A stretch of 5,510 nt of DNA, taken from assembly GCA_900557435.1 (NCBI GenBank), contig USSH01000179.1:1-5510 (forward strand), read 5' to 3'. The notes beneath the pieces are model-generated. The model was not told where the DNA came from, did no database searches, and saw nothing but the letters and a program-made list of their open reading frames with translations. The position numbers were made by a program, and so were the translations under genes. Position 1 is the first letter of the stretch. Every line of letters begins with the position of its first letter. Below, one piece after another: positions 5,425 to 5,510 of the stretch. The stretch is from an uncultured Coprococcus sp. Its GTDB lineage: Bacteria; Bacillota; Clostridia; Lachnospirales; Lachnospiraceae.

Positions 5425-5451
5425 TTAATGGCGTCTATTCACACAGAAAAG

Positions 5452-5477
5452 AGGTAGTCCCGATTAAAGGACTACCT
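5452..5477. other. Strong hairpin near the right edge (possible terminator)
   Basis: AGGTAGTCC (5452-5460) pairs perfectly with GGACTACCT (5469-5477) over an 8-base loop. It is followed by GAGTTTGTC, not a good U-tract, so termination is uncertain. It lies 27 bases after the TAA at 5422-5424. The remaining bases to 5510 carry no gene that I can see. Confidence 0.55.
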
Positions 5478-5510
5478 GAGTTTGTCAAGTAAAGTGTGTA
5501 AAGTTTTATA

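Overview
The window looks like chromosome from a Gram-positive anaerobe of the Clostridia, most likely Lachnospiraceae-like. This is inferred from moderate-to-low GC, strong AGGAGG-type ribosome binding sites, classic intrinsic terminators, and a eukaryotic-type (class 2) isoleucyl-tRNA synthetase of the sort common in Clostridia. No rRNA, tRNA, CRISPR array or complete mobile element is visible. All supported genes are on the + strand.

Positions 1-2364 hold the 3' three quarters of ileS; its start lies outside the window. Positions 2365-2820 are a 456-base non-coding stretch rich in structure: a closed, foldable RNA-like segment, a strong terminator, three 14-bp tandem repeats, a candidate promoter framed by an 11-bp inverted repeat, and a leader hairpin. 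Positions 2821-4029 encode a membrane-anchored metallophosphoesterase with four N-terminal membrane segments. It is followed at once by a TATAAT promoter-like site that fires into a terminator, and by a 16-bp perfect palindrome.

From about 4140 the character changes to small AT-rich accessory genes: an acidic, probably coiled-coil protein of 207 aa that I do not recognise (4157-4780), an 84-aa charged protein that I do not recognise (4928-5182), and a frameshifted small ORF whose start overlaps the end of the 84-aa gene (5172-5424). The 84-aa gene is bracketed by two near-identical 40-bp direct repeats 382 bp apart. The last 60 bases contain a strong hairpin and a tail that faintly resembles an insertion-sequence end.

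The housekeeping half (ileS, phosphoesterase) is conventional and seems to consist of separate transcription units, each with its own terminator. The right-hand 1.3 kb looks like a small accessory cassette in partial decay. The most interesting items are the repeat-bracketed small gene with its overlapping broken partner, and the structured non-coding segment after ileS. I see no defence system or biosynthetic pathway here that I could name.
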